Part shown: positions 45,421 to 54,366 of the stretch, in pieces
Numbering within the stretch: the first letter of the stretch is position 1
Layout: every line of letters begins with the position of its first letter
NCBI GenBank assembly: GCA_002695035.1
Contig: NZNU01000053.1
Location: 24,340 to 88,339 of the forward strand
Direction: 5' to 3'
DNA: 64,000 nt
From: Micavibrio sp.
GTDB lineage: Bacteria > Pseudomonadota > Alphaproteobacteria > Micavibrionales > Micavibrionaceae
Made by a program: the position numbers and the translations under genes
Notes under the pieces: model-generated
What the model was told of the DNA's origin: nothing
Database searches by the model: none
What the model saw: the letters and a program-made list of their open reading frames with translations, nothing else

Positions 45421-46701
45421 ATGAAAACACATTTCCACCGAAAAGACGATTCCCAAATCTATGCCGAAGACGTGCCGCTATCCGTTCTTGCGAAAGAATT
45501 CGGAACGCCATCTTATATTTACTGCCTCTCCACAATCAAGGCACAATATGAGACGCTCAGCTCGACTTTTGCTGAAATACTACCAAAAGACAGGCAACCC
45601 CTTCTGTGTTATGCCTGCAAAGCCAATTCAAATAAAGCCATATTAAGCGCGCTTAGAAGCTGGGGCGCCGGACTTGAAATAGTATCGGGCAATGAATTGG
45701 TCAGGGGAGTGAATGCAGGGTTTGATCCCGACAGAATTGTTTTTACAGGTGTCGGTAAAACGGATGGCGAGATAGAGGCTGCCTTAAAATCCGGTATTCA
45801 TCAGATCAATGTAGAGTCCATCTTCGAAATCAGCCAGATTAATGAGGTTGCCAAGAAATTGGGGATGGTTGCAAAAGTTGTTTTCCGCCTGAATCCGGAT
45901 GTTTCGGGGGGCGGACACAGCAAGATTTCAACAGGGCGCAAACGCGATAAATTCGGGCTTTCTGCAAACCGCGTGGTACAGGCCTATGACATAGCCGACA
46001 CTCTCGACCACATAGATGCCGTTGGCCTGTCCATGCACATAGGCTCGCAGGTTTTCGAAGTTTCTGCCTTTGAAAGGGCATTTCGCAAGCTCCCCGAGCT
46101 GGTACAAACTTTGCGGGGGAAAGGCCACAACGTGTCCAGGCTGGATATAGGTGGCGGTTTTCCTATCCAATATAGTGACGAAAGCCTGCTTGATTTAAAG
46201 GCTTACGCGGAGTGGGTACGCGATATTATTGTCCCTCTTGAAACCGAAATAATAATGGAGCCGGGCCGCTTTCTCGTTGGGAATGCCGGCGGGCTGTTGA
46301 CGCGTGTTATAAGCGTTAAGGAAACGGATGAAATTGACTTCCTTATTACAGATGGCGCAATGAACGACCTTATTCGTCCAACGCTTTATGATGCCTTTCA
46401 TGGCATAGAGGCGGTTAAGCACGGCGAGCCGTCCAAAACTTATTCTGTAACAGGGCCCGTATGCGAAAGTGGAGACATGTTCGGTCACGATAGGAAGCTG
46501 CCGGATATGGTAGCGGGTGATCTATGCCTTATAAAATCAGCCGGGGCTTATGGATTTTGCATGGCCTCAAATTATAATTCACGGGTGCTGCCCGCAGAAA
46601 TCCTTGTTTACGGGGATAAATATCAGCTTATCCGTCCCCGCCAGACCCTTGAAGACATCCTGAATGCCGAAAAAGTGCCGGAATGGGTTGAAAACCTGTA
46701 A
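45421..46701 (+). CDS. lysA: Diaminopimelate decarboxylase
   Basis: Last step of lysine synthesis. 426 residues, PLP enzyme of fold III. The PLP lysine lies in CYACKANSNKAI, then HIGSQV, LDIGGGFP and EPGRFLVGNAG; the C-terminal barrel has GPVCESGDMFG and GAYGFCMASNYNSR. First gene of a plus-strand run to dgkA; no clear ribosome binding site is seen before the ATG. Confidence 0.98.
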   Translation: MKTHFHRKDDSQIYAEDVPLSVLAKEFGTPSYIYCLSTIKAQYETLSSTFAEILPKDRQPLLCYACKANSNKAILSALRSWGAGLEIVSGNELVRGVNAGFDPDRIVFTGVGKTDGEIEAALKSGIHQINVESIFEISQINEVAKKLGMVAKVVFRLNPDVSGGGHSKISTGRKRDKFGLSANRVVQAYDIADTLDHIDAVGLSMHIGSQVFEVSAFERAFRKLPELVQTLRGKGHNVSRLDIGGGFPIQYSDESLLDLKAYAEWVRDIIVPLETEIIMEPGRFLVGNAGGLLTRVISVKETDEIDFLITDGAMNDLIRPTLYDAFHGIEAVKHGEPSKTYSVTGPVCESGDMFGHDRKLPDMVAGDLCLIKSAGAYGFCMASNYNSRVLPAEILVYGDKYQLIRPRQTLEDILNAEKVPEWVENL

Positions 46702-46781
46702 ATAAGCGTTGAAGGCGAAGGGTTTTATACCCTATCGTAGTATTAATTCCTAAAAAAAGCCATCTAACGGTTGAAAGCTTT

Positions 46782-47465
46782 ATGAAACGTATTTTTCTAG
46801 CCCTGTTCGTTCTTGCTCTAAGCAGCTTACCCGCCGCCGCACAGCTTCTTGAGGAGGCCACCAACTCCAGAGAGGTGGCAATGATTTTCCACAAAATCTC
46901 TAACATTAAACCTGATTACGGTTTATGGGCGTCCTACACTCAGGAATACGGAACGGCTTTGGCAGAAAGCAAAGAAGAGGTTTTGGAAGAAGAAACCTTA
47001 AAGATGCAGCTGGCCTACGCCAATTTGAATGTCGACTATCCGAAAATTGTAGTGCGCACCTCCGTTAAGGCCAATGTCAAGCAAGGCCGGAATGCCGTCC
47101 TCGAGCTTGACTTCGAAGCACCGGATCCAATTTATTTTCCCTATCATTTTGCAGAGCGTGATTATGCGGTTATCGCGGAAAATATTGATGTCTTGAAAAA
47201 TATTCCCCTCGGCGTTCTGGAGGCTTCCTACATCCGCAATAAATTGCCACTCGATAAAAAGGTCTATCTTGTTATGACGGCAATTCCCTATAAAACCGAT
47301 GCAAAAAACCCTTTTGTTGTTGAAGACACGCCTTTCTGGCTCATGCTTTCTAAAATCGCGACATTGGAAATTTACAATCGTGATCTTGAAAGTCTTTGGT
47401 CCTGGAAAGCAAGCTGGTATACTAAAGCCATGATGAGTACGGAAAACAACACAAAACTTCAGTAA
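46782..47465 (+). CDS. Secreted protein of unknown function
   Basis: 227 residues. Signal peptide of about 20 residues ending AAAQ, then a soluble part with repeated EEATNSREVAMIF, MQLAYANLNVDYPKIVVRTSV and a C-terminal DLESLWSWKASWY. No family named with confidence. It follows lysA by 80 bases and precedes another unknown gene by 13, possibly in one transcript. Confidence 0.75.
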   Translation: MKRIFLALFVLALSSLPAAAQLLEEATNSREVAMIFHKISNIKPDYGLWASYTQEYGTALAESKEEVLEEETLKMQLAYANLNVDYPKIVVRTSVKANVKQGRNAVLELDFEAPDPIYFPYHFAERDYAVIAENIDVLKNIPLGVLEASYIRNKLPLDKKVYLVMTAIPYKTDAKNPFVVEDTPFWLMLSKIATLEIYNRDLESLWSWKASWYTKAMMSTENNTKLQ

Positions 47466-47478
47466 CATATGGCTTTAG

Positions 47479-48111
47479 ATGCTGTCTCATATTGACCCAC
47501 TTTTCAAAACTTTATTTCGCAAGGCCGAAGGCACTGACGCACGGCAGGAAATAAAACGTGAGGAAACAACCTATACTGGACAGGATGGGCAAGAGCGTAA
47601 AAAGAAGGCTTTTGACGAAGAGCTTTACAATGACACTGCCGAAGTTTCAATTGAGGGTCTTATCACACTTCTTGATGACGCGCTTGAACAGGACAGCCAA
47701 TCAGGGCAGGAACACGCATTTTCAGACATGGCACAGCAAATGACATCTTCTTTTGAGGATGACCCAGCTACTGAACCAATAGGAAGTTCACCAGCCTCGG
47801 AAAAAAGCGGAGACTCTTCGAACGATGAAGAAAAAATGATGCCTCCCGGGGCTTATCAGGCCGCCTCAGCCTATCAAAACACTGCCCAGAAAATTGAAGG
47901 TCGTGAATATGCAGGGCGGCGCGCCCCAAGCCCCGAGGATACAGCACATATTGTAACCATGGACACCGATGACCGGAAAGCAATTGAACGTTTAAGGGAA
48001 AGCTTACGCAACCTTTTGCGCGATGGCACATCAACCCTGACTATGAGCCGAAGCGGTACATTTTTCGAAAGTCTCTCACAAGCCATTGAAGACCATAACC
48101 AGTCAGTGTAG
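47479..48111 (+). CDS. Acidic, largely disordered protein
   Basis: 210 residues. Rich in Asp, Glu, Ser and Gln, with little hydrophobic content until the last about 50 residues (RKAIERLRESLRNLLRDGTSTL and FFESLSQAIEDH), which may be helical. It precedes yqgE by 9 bases in the same direction. No ribosome binding site is evident, so the start is uncertain. Function unknown. Confidence 0.65.
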   Translation: MLSHIDPLFKTLFRKAEGTDARQEIKREETTYTGQDGQERKKKAFDEELYNDTAEVSIEGLITLLDDALEQDSQSGQEHAFSDMAQQMTSSFEDDPATEPIGSSPASEKSGDSSNDEEKMMPPGAYQAASAYQNTAQKIEGREYAGRRAPSPEDTAHIVTMDTDDRKAIERLRESLRNLLRDGTSTLTMSRSGTFFESLSQAIEDHNQSV

Positions 48112-48120
48112 TTTATCCTC

Positions 48121-48693
48121 ATGCCCAATTCGGAAGATACATCACTCATTGGCAAGCTATTGCTGGCTACGCCGCAAATCGGCGACCCGCGCTTTGCCCA
48201 GGCCGCCATTTTTATCTGCGCCCATGACGAGCATGGCGCGATGGGTCTGGTCGTGAACCAGAAGATGGAAAATGTAAAATCGGATCATCTTTTTGAGCAG
48301 CTCAACATTGAAAAAAGCGAAGCCGTTCAGGTTCAACTTCCGGTGATGCAGGGCGGCCCCGTAGATATGGCGCGCGGTTTCCTTTTGCACAGCAAAGATT
48401 ACAAGCAAAAAGATACCGTGGATGTTAATGAAGAGTTTTCTGTAACCGGGACTCTTGAAGCATTACGTTGTATCGCCGCCGGAGAAGGTCCAAAAGATAA
48501 AATCTTTATGCTGGGCTATGCCGGATGGGGTGAAGGCCAGCTGGAACAGGAACTATCAGAAAACGCGTGGCTGGTTATTTCAGCGACACCGGATCTGCTT
48601 TTCAAAACAGCAACAAATAAATTATGGCTGACCGCTGTCAATATGCTTGGTATTGACCCGTCACATTTATCCGGCGAGGCCGGGCATGCGTAA
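48121..48693 (+). CDS. YqgE/AlgH family protein
   Basis: 190 residues. GKLLLATPQIGDPRFAQAAIFICAHDEHGAMGLVVNQ, then QGGPVDMARGFLLHS and MLGYAGWGEGQLEQEL are family hallmarks. The family (UPF0301) is linked to regulation of alginate and envelope genes in some bacteria, but its biochemistry is unknown. The stop overlaps the dgkA start by 8 bases. Confidence 0.93.
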   Translation: MPNSEDTSLIGKLLLATPQIGDPRFAQAAIFICAHDEHGAMGLVVNQKMENVKSDHLFEQLNIEKSEAVQVQLPVMQGGPVDMARGFLLHSKDYKQKDTVDVNEEFSVTGTLEALRCIAAGEGPKDKIFMLGYAGWGEGQLEQELSENAWLVISATPDLLFKTATNKLWLTAVNMLGIDPSHLSGEAGHA

Positions 48694-49060
48694 AATTCGC
48701 AATGACAATTTATCAAAATCGTTCAAACACCTCTTTAATGCTTTTTTCTATTCAATGGCAGGATTGAAAAGCTGCTTTAAAACGGAAACTGCGTTCCGGC
48801 AAGAATGCTTTCTGGCACTTTTTGCGCTCCCCTTATCTTTTTATTTTGGACAAACGGGGGTAGAAAAAGCGCTTCTGGCAGGGTCATATCTGATGGTTAT
48901 GGTTGTGGAGCTTTTGAACGCGGCATTGGAAAAAACAGTCGACCGTATTTCACTGGAAAGGCATGACCTGTCCAAACAGGCCAAAGACATGGGATCCGCC
49001 GCCGTTTTTATGGCGATTCTTGTAGCGGCGATAATCTGGTTTTGTGTCCTTTTCGCCTGA
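48686..49060 (+). CDS. dgkA: Diacylglycerol kinase DgkA
   Basis: 124 residues from the ATG at 48686, which overlaps the yqgE stop; GGCGAGG lies just upstream. Three membrane helices of this small integral kinase, with the active-site ELLNAALEKTVDRIS (Glu, Asn, Glu, Asp) and an AKDMGSAAVFMAIL helix. It recycles diacylglycerol to phosphatidic acid. Convergent with an S41 protease gene. Confidence 0.94.
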   Translation: MRKIRNDNLSKSFKHLFNAFFYSMAGLKSCFKTETAFRQECFLALFALPLSFYFGQTGVEKALLAGSYLMVMVVELLNAALEKTVDRISLERHDLSKQAKDMGSAAVFMAILVAAIIWFCVLFA

Positions 49061-49071
49061 TATTGTTTCAA

Positions 49072-50652
49072 TTAACCTGCGGGTTGAAAGCTGATATCTG
49101 AAGGCGTTACAGGGACAGTCCTCGTATAAGGGGAATCGTTACCCAAGGCTTCATAGGCGCAAGCCAGATCAAAATCCATTTTGCCCTCATCCATGAATTG
49201 TCCCGCCGCATTAAAGTCGTAAGTGACATTTTCAACAGGCGTACATATTGCATTCGTTCTGAACGCATCCACAATTCCTGTGCTTAGCGGTTGGACAGAG
49301 CCGGCACGCTGTCGCTCCCTTGAATATGTTGGTCGCTCCGCTCCCTCTACCTGTATGTCAGGTATAACACCGGTCCATTGGATCGCATCGCCTGATGGAG
49401 AAATATAATAGTCACTTGTCAGTTTTAAACGGCCACCATCGGGTAGGCGGAAATATCTTTGAATAACGCCCTTACCAAAAGACTGAACACCCACTACATT
49501 CGCGCGTCCATTGTCCTGTAATGCACTCGCAGTAAGTTCGGAGGCCGATGCAGAATATCCATCCGTTATAATAACCAAAGGTGCGCCGCGCGCTATATCA
49601 CCCCTCTCGGCCATTACACGCCCGAATGTACCGCCGCTTCTGCCCTGCCTTAAGGCAATTTCCCCTTCGTCAAGAAAAGCATCCACGATTTCTACCGCTT
49701 CCGAGACCAGCCCGCCACCATTACCCCTAAGGTCAATGACAAAGCCTGCCATATTCGGATTTTGATCATACATCTTCCTGACCGCTGACTTTACATCATC
49801 TGCCACGCCCTCCCTGAAACTGTCTATTTTAATATATCCGACATTACTTTCCAGAATGCTTGAGCTCATCCAGTGCCTTCTGATTTCATCGCGTGTCACA
49901 GCCACATTAAACGGGGAAACCACACCTTCCCTAAGGATTGTAAAAACAACTTCCGTTCCTTTTTCTCCGTCAATTGCCTGGCTAATACCTCCGGATTGCA
50001 TCTTAATAACAGATTTTCCATCTATATGGGTTATTACGTCCCGGGGGTTCAGTCCCGCGCTGTGGGCGGGTCCATCTTCAATAGTAGAAAGAATTTCTAT
50101 GAACCCGGAATCAGGGTTTTCGGTATTGTCACTTCTCTGTTTGCGGTATGTAATCCCGACTCCGACATATTTTGAGGCACGATTTTCCCTTAAAGCGTCA
50201 TAGTCTTCTTTGCTCATATAGTCGGAATGGCGGTCTATTTTATTAACCATCAAATCCATGGCACTAATGCTGACACGCCTGAGCTCTGCCTGTGATTTTC
50301 CGGACATTGCCGCGGCCTGTGGCAACAATGAAAACGTCTCATTAATATCTTCAAGTGACATATTTTCCGTGATCGGAACAAATATATCCATTTCACGAGC
50401 TATGTATTGTAACGCCTCAGTACCAAGTTGCGCCATATCTGGTTGCGCAATTGAACGGTTTTCAACTGTTTCGATGATTTCTTCAAAAGTTTTACTTATA
50501 GTTTTAAAGTCTTGTAGATCTTGATTGTTTACCGACATATTTATTGTGTCAGTCTGGAGATCCCGATATGTGTAATACGCATTAAGAGGAGCAGCCGTCA
50601 TCAAAGCACTGCCAAGAGCAGTCGACACAAGTGCCGATTTCAAAAGATCCAT
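49072..50652 (-). CDS. S41 C-terminal processing peptidase, first paralogue
   Basis: 526 residues. Signal-type N-terminus (about 1-25), an N-terminal helical part, a PDZ domain (about 150-260; GPAHSAGLNPRDVITHIDG), then the S41 core with VIDLRGNGGGLVSEAV. The nucleophile Ser lies in GYSASASELT and the Lys in SFGKGVIQ. Likely periplasmic protease of the CtpA/Prc type. A close paralogue lies directly upstream in the same direction. Confidence 0.95.
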   Translation of the reverse strand: MDLLKSALVSTALGSALMTAAPLNAYYTYRDLQTDTINMSVNNQDLQDFKTISKTFEEIIETVENRSIAQPDMAQLGTEALQYIAREMDIFVPITENMSLEDINETFSLLPQAAAMSGKSQAELRRVSISAMDLMVNKIDRHSDYMSKEDYDALRENRASKYVGVGITYRKQRSDNTENPDSGFIEILSTIEDGPAHSAGLNPRDVITHIDGKSVIKMQSGGISQAIDGEKGTEVVFTILREGVVSPFNVAVTRDEIRRHWMSSSILESNVGYIKIDSFREGVADDVKSAVRKMYDQNPNMAGFVIDLRGNGGGLVSEAVEIVDAFLDEGEIALRQGRSGGTFGRVMAERGDIARGAPLVIITDGYSASASELTASALQDNGRANVVGVQSFGKGVIQRYFRLPDGGRLKLTSDYYISPSGDAIQWTGVIPDIQVEGAERPTYSRERQRAGSVQPLSTGIVDAFRTNAICTPVENVTYDFNAAGQFMDEGKMDFDLACAYEALGNDSPYTRTVPVTPSDISFQPAG

Positions 50653-50737
50653 TTTTTATCCCTGTTTAAATAGCAGGCCATCTTTATCGTGGCCTTTCTA
50701 TATTTATTTTACTCAGTAAAGACTGAAAAGCAAGCAC

Positions 50738-52369
50738 CTAGCCCATAGGTGGTATAAAGATCATTTCTCCAACTTTAGGGGCAGGTTTCGTATCAGTGAA
50801 AGGCGAATCATGGCCATCAAATGCGTCGATTGCGCAGGACAGCTCATAGTCCAATGAGGTTCCGGCAGCCTTGTAGTCGGCCGCACCTTGAAAATCAGCA
50901 TAAATATCGACAACCGGATAACATATTGTATCAGTTTCCGTCTCATCCACACCTGTCCCGGGGTTCGGAATGAAATTTTCTATATCGGCTTCGCTCACCC
51001 TTGGAGGCCTCTTGCCGTCCGGCCCGTCAACGCGCATATTGGGCGTGACCCCCGTGCCCTGGATCGAATCGCCCGATGCGGTCATATAGTGGGAGATTGT
51101 TACATTCAAATATCCACCATTTGGCAGCAGTGTTCCTGATTGCACAGTTCCCTTACCAAAGGTCTGGTTGCCAACCACCCGGGCACGGTTATTATCTTGT
51201 AAAGAGCCGCTGATTAACTCAGAGGCAGATGCGGAATATGTATTTGTCAGAACAACTAGAGGTGCGCCGTTTAGAATATCGCCCGGGGTCGCACGCGTAG
51301 TTGTTGTGCGCACCTTACCCTGTTCATGCAGGATGGCGCCGTCTTCAAGAAACATATCTGCTATCTGGATGGCTTCATGTAGATAGCCGCCGGGATTAAA
51401 CCTCAGGTCCAAAACAAAGCCTTTTAATCCCGGGTTTTCGCTCTTAAGTCTTTCAATACCTTCTCTAAGCTGCGCAGCAGCGCCGTTACCAAAATGGCTC
51501 AGGCTGACATAGCCGATATTCTCAGATTCTATGATGCGGCTTTCTACCATAGGAAAAGTCACGGAAGCGCGTGTAATAGTAACATTGAAAGGTACCTGAC
51601 CGTCGCGCTCTACAGTCAGATTTACATCCGATCCCGCCGCGCCAGTGACCAGATCAACAATCTCGTTGGTGCTTTTTTCAAGTATAGGTGTTCCGTCAAC
51701 ATGCGTTATGATATCCCCTCTGCGCAAACCCGCCCTTCCGGCAGGCCCGTCTTCCAGGATCCGATCAATGCGGATATTTCCCTTAAGAACTTCTGCCTCT
51801 TCACCGTTTTGTGAATATGCCTCCAGCTCACGCGGGTCAATATCTTTACGCATCTGTATACCAATGCCAACAATCTGGTTATTCATCATGTCCTGCATTT
51901 CTTTTATCTGGTCTGTGTTCAGATAATCGGTATGCGGATCGAAATGATTGGAAATATCGTCAATTGCACCTTCAATTGCCTTGGAGAGGTCAGCCTCACC
52001 ATGACCGTATTGGGCCGCCAGATTCGGAAGATTTACCAAAAGCATACCAATACGCTCCAAAGGCATGTTCTCACTTACATTCAGATCCATGCCCAGTTCA
52101 CGCTCAATATACTGTAATCCCCTGACGTTCAGATCTGAGACATTCGGCTCAGCCAAGGCTGCCTCATCTGCAATTTTCAAAATCATCAAATAGGAAAAAA
52201 CCTGCGATTGATAAGGAGTCATCAGGATAACCTTTGCCTCCTGCATATCCTCATCAATATCTGCTTGAGTAATGTTGTTTAAGTCGAAATCATTTGGATC
52301 AGAAGCCATGGCGGGTGATGCCATCCCAAGTGCCGCCGCACTCAGTGTGCTGAATACTGTTTTAAACAT
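50738..52369 (-). CDS. S41 C-terminal processing peptidase, second paralogue
   Basis: 543 residues of the same build: signal peptide ending AMAS, helical part, PDZ domain (GPAGRAGLRRGDIITHVDG), then LDLRFNPGGYLHEAIQ and the catalytic YSASASELISG with FGKGTVQ. It shares the C-terminal Cys-containing segment with the neighbour (DTICYPVVDIYADFQGA against NAICTPVENVTYDF), so the two arose by tandem duplication. The 85-base gap between them has no strong terminator. Confidence 0.95.
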   Translation of the reverse strand: MFKTVFSTLSAAALGMASPAMASDPNDFDLNNITQADIDEDMQEAKVILMTPYQSQVFSYLMILKIADEAALAEPNVSDLNVRGLQYIERELGMDLNVSENMPLERIGMLLVNLPNLAAQYGHGEADLSKAIEGAIDDISNHFDPHTDYLNTDQIKEMQDMMNNQIVGIGIQMRKDIDPRELEAYSQNGEEAEVLKGNIRIDRILEDGPAGRAGLRRGDIITHVDGTPILEKSTNEIVDLVTGAAGSDVNLTVERDGQVPFNVTITRASVTFPMVESRIIESENIGYVSLSHFGNGAAAQLREGIERLKSENPGLKGFVLDLRFNPGGYLHEAIQIADMFLEDGAILHEQGKVRTTTTRATPGDILNGAPLVVLTNTYSASASELISGSLQDNNRARVVGNQTFGKGTVQSGTLLPNGGYLNVTISHYMTASGDSIQGTGVTPNMRVDGPDGKRPPRVSEADIENFIPNPGTGVDETETDTICYPVVDIYADFQGAADYKAAGTSLDYELSCAIDAFDGHDSPFTDTKPAPKVGEMIFIPPMG

Positions 52370-52441
52370 TTTGTCCCTGCTCTCTTTATTATTATAAGTA
52401 TTTTTATGAGAGAAACTTAATCATATAATTATATGTCAATC

Positions 52442-52483
52442 AATAAAAATATTATTATGCCGGGGGTGTTTTGTAATAATATT
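52442..52483 (-). terminator. AT-rich terminator behind the peptidase-acetyltransferase group
   Basis: Minus strand: AATATTATTA (52474-52483) and TAATAATATT (52448-52457) enclose a G/C-containing loop and are followed by TTTTATTG. The stem starts at the stop codon of the acetyltransferase gene. Confidence 0.5.
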
Positions 52484-53072
52484 ACGTGCTTGATCCGGTT
52501 TTATTGAGCCCGAAAAGCAGGTGATCCTGTCGGCGGCCCTCAATCTCTATATATTTGCGCGCAAAACCTTCCTCTTCAAATCCCTTGCTTTTTAGAAGAC
52601 GAATGCTTTTTTCATTTTTTTCCAAAGTGGCCGCATTAAGCCGGTCAAGATTCAGGATATAAAAGCAAAAGAAAATAATTCCTGTCATAGCCTCACTCAT
52701 CAAGCCCTGCCCCTGCTTGTCTTCAGAAACCCAATATCCAAGAGAGGCAAATTGCGCTGCTCCACGATTGACCGCATTGACATTCATACCCCCGATAATA
52801 TCTTGGGAGCCGCGCTCAAAGACCAAATAAGAATAGGCAAGCCCGTTGACCCACTCCTTTTCCTGCCTGCTGACACGGCGTGAAAAAACACGCCTTGTGT
52901 TCCAGTTATCGCTCCATTCAGGCTCAAACGGTTTCAGGTAGCTTTCATTGCGGGCACGCACCTCACACCACTTTTTGAAATCAGTTTTTCGGGAGGCACG
53001 AAGAACAAGGCGCTCTGTTTTTATCAGCGTATATTTAAAAGATGGAAAACCTTCAACTTCAGGCTTTTTCAT
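52482..53072 (-). CDS. RimJ/RimL-like GNAT acetyltransferase
   Basis: 196 residues from the ATG at 53072, which overlaps the stop of the M16 peptidase gene (ATGA). It has TERLVLRASRKTDFKKWCEVR, GYWVSEDKQGQGLMSEAM (acetyl-CoA loop) and LEKNEKSIRLLKSKGFEEEGF, the pattern of RimJ-type ribosomal-protein or spermidine acetyltransferases. Actual substrate unknown. Confidence 0.9.
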   Translation of the reverse strand: MKKPEVEGFPSFKYTLIKTERLVLRASRKTDFKKWCEVRARNESYLKPFEPEWSDNWNTRRVFSRRVSRQEKEWVNGLAYSYLVFERGSQDIIGGMNVNAVNRGAAQFASLGYWVSEDKQGQGLMSEAMTGIIFFCFYILNLDRLNAATLEKNEKSIRLLKSKGFEEEGFARKYIEIEGRRQDHLLFGLNKTGSST

Positions 53073-54325
53073 GCGAAACGCCCGCAAATATTATTGTAAG
53101 TTTCAAGCGAACCAACTGGCCCCAGTGCTGTTACTGTTGGCTTTCCTTTGAAAATCCGGCTTGCAACGCGCTTGATATCATCAACTGTAACCTTTTCCAG
53201 CTTCTCTATCTGCTCGAATATATCAAGGGGCTTTTGATATTGCAGATAATGTCGCGCGATCATATTGGCGCGTTTATAAGGGGATTCGCGTGACATTAAT
53301 ATAGCGGCGCGAATTTGCATTTTTGCACGTCTTAACTCTTCTTCTGTGATTAATGTTTTCGTCTTATGCAGCTCTTCACACAATACCGGCAAAAGTTCTG
53401 TCAAAGAAGATTCACCCGTTCCGGCATACACACCGAATAATCCCGTATCAGAATACCCCTGATTAAATGCGTAGACAGAATACACAAGCCCCCGATTTTC
53501 ACGGATTTCCAGAAAAAGCCGTGAAGACATGCCACCGCCGAGCAATACCGCCAGAAGGCGGGCCGCAAAGTAATCTTCATCTGTCAATGAGACGCCCTCA
53601 AAAGACAGGACAAGATGGGCCTGCTCCAACTCCCTCACCTCGTAATGGTGCCCGCCGCGGTAATCAGGCTTTGCGTCAATAAGCGTGCTTTTTTGCGGCA
53701 GTGTTGAAAAACTTTTTTCTATATCATCAACCATTTTTTGATGGTTAACATTCCCACTGGCGATAAAGGCCATATTATCCGTGCCGTATTGGCGTTTGAC
53801 GTATGCGTCCATATCTTGTTTTTCAAGCTTGCCAAGCACCTCTTTTATTCCAAGTATCGGCGCGCCGAAGCTTTGATCCGGATAGGCCACCTCCTGCATC
53901 AGGTCAAAAACATGCTCATCGGGCGTGTCCATATACATCCCGATTTCCTGAGCGATGACTTCGCGCTCTTTTTTTATTTCCTCATCCGGAAAAGTCGAAT
54001 TCTGCACCATGTCAGAAATCATATCCGCAGCGAAGGTCACATCATCTTTCAGAAGATGCATGTAATACGCCGTACGTTCACGTGATGTATAGGCATTCAA
54101 GTCTGCGCCTCTGTTTTCGCTTTCAACTGAAATCTGTTCTGCTGTACGTTTCTTCGTGCCCTTGAAAAGCATGTGCTCGACCATATGCGCGATACCGTTT
54201 TGATCCATGTTTTCATGGCGCGTACCGCAGCCGATCCATAACCCCATAGCCGCTGTCTCTATGTGTGGCATTTCATCCGTAATCACGGTCAGGCCATTGG
54301 ATGTTCTGGAAATATTCAGGGTCAT
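53069..54325 (-). CDS. M16 family zinc peptidase
   Basis: 418 residues, the alphaproteobacterial relative of mitochondrial processing peptidase. The inverted zinc motif HMVEH lies at about residue 47 with the third ligand Glu in the ESENRGADLNAYTSRERTAYY segment. The second half is the inactive M16 domain (VSLTDEDYFAARLLAVLLGGGMSSRLF). Located between an M32 carboxypeptidase and an acetyltransferase, transcribed together. Confidence 0.95.
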   Translation of the reverse strand: MTLNISRTSNGLTVITDEMPHIETAAMGLWIGCGTRHENMDQNGIAHMVEHMLFKGTKKRTAEQISVESENRGADLNAYTSRERTAYYMHLLKDDVTFAADMISDMVQNSTFPDEEIKKEREVIAQEIGMYMDTPDEHVFDLMQEVAYPDQSFGAPILGIKEVLGKLEKQDMDAYVKRQYGTDNMAFIASGNVNHQKMVDDIEKSFSTLPQKSTLIDAKPDYRGGHHYEVRELEQAHLVLSFEGVSLTDEDYFAARLLAVLLGGGMSSRLFLEIRENRGLVYSVYAFNQGYSDTGLFGVYAGTGESSLTELLPVLCEELHKTKTLITEEELRRAKMQIRAAILMSRESPYKRANMIARHYLQYQKPLDIFEQIEKLEKVTVDDIKRVASRIFKGKPTVTALGPVGSLETYNNICGRFA

Positions 54326-54366
54326 ATTATGTTTAAATCCTTTTTCTCATAAATAAGGATTTAGTA

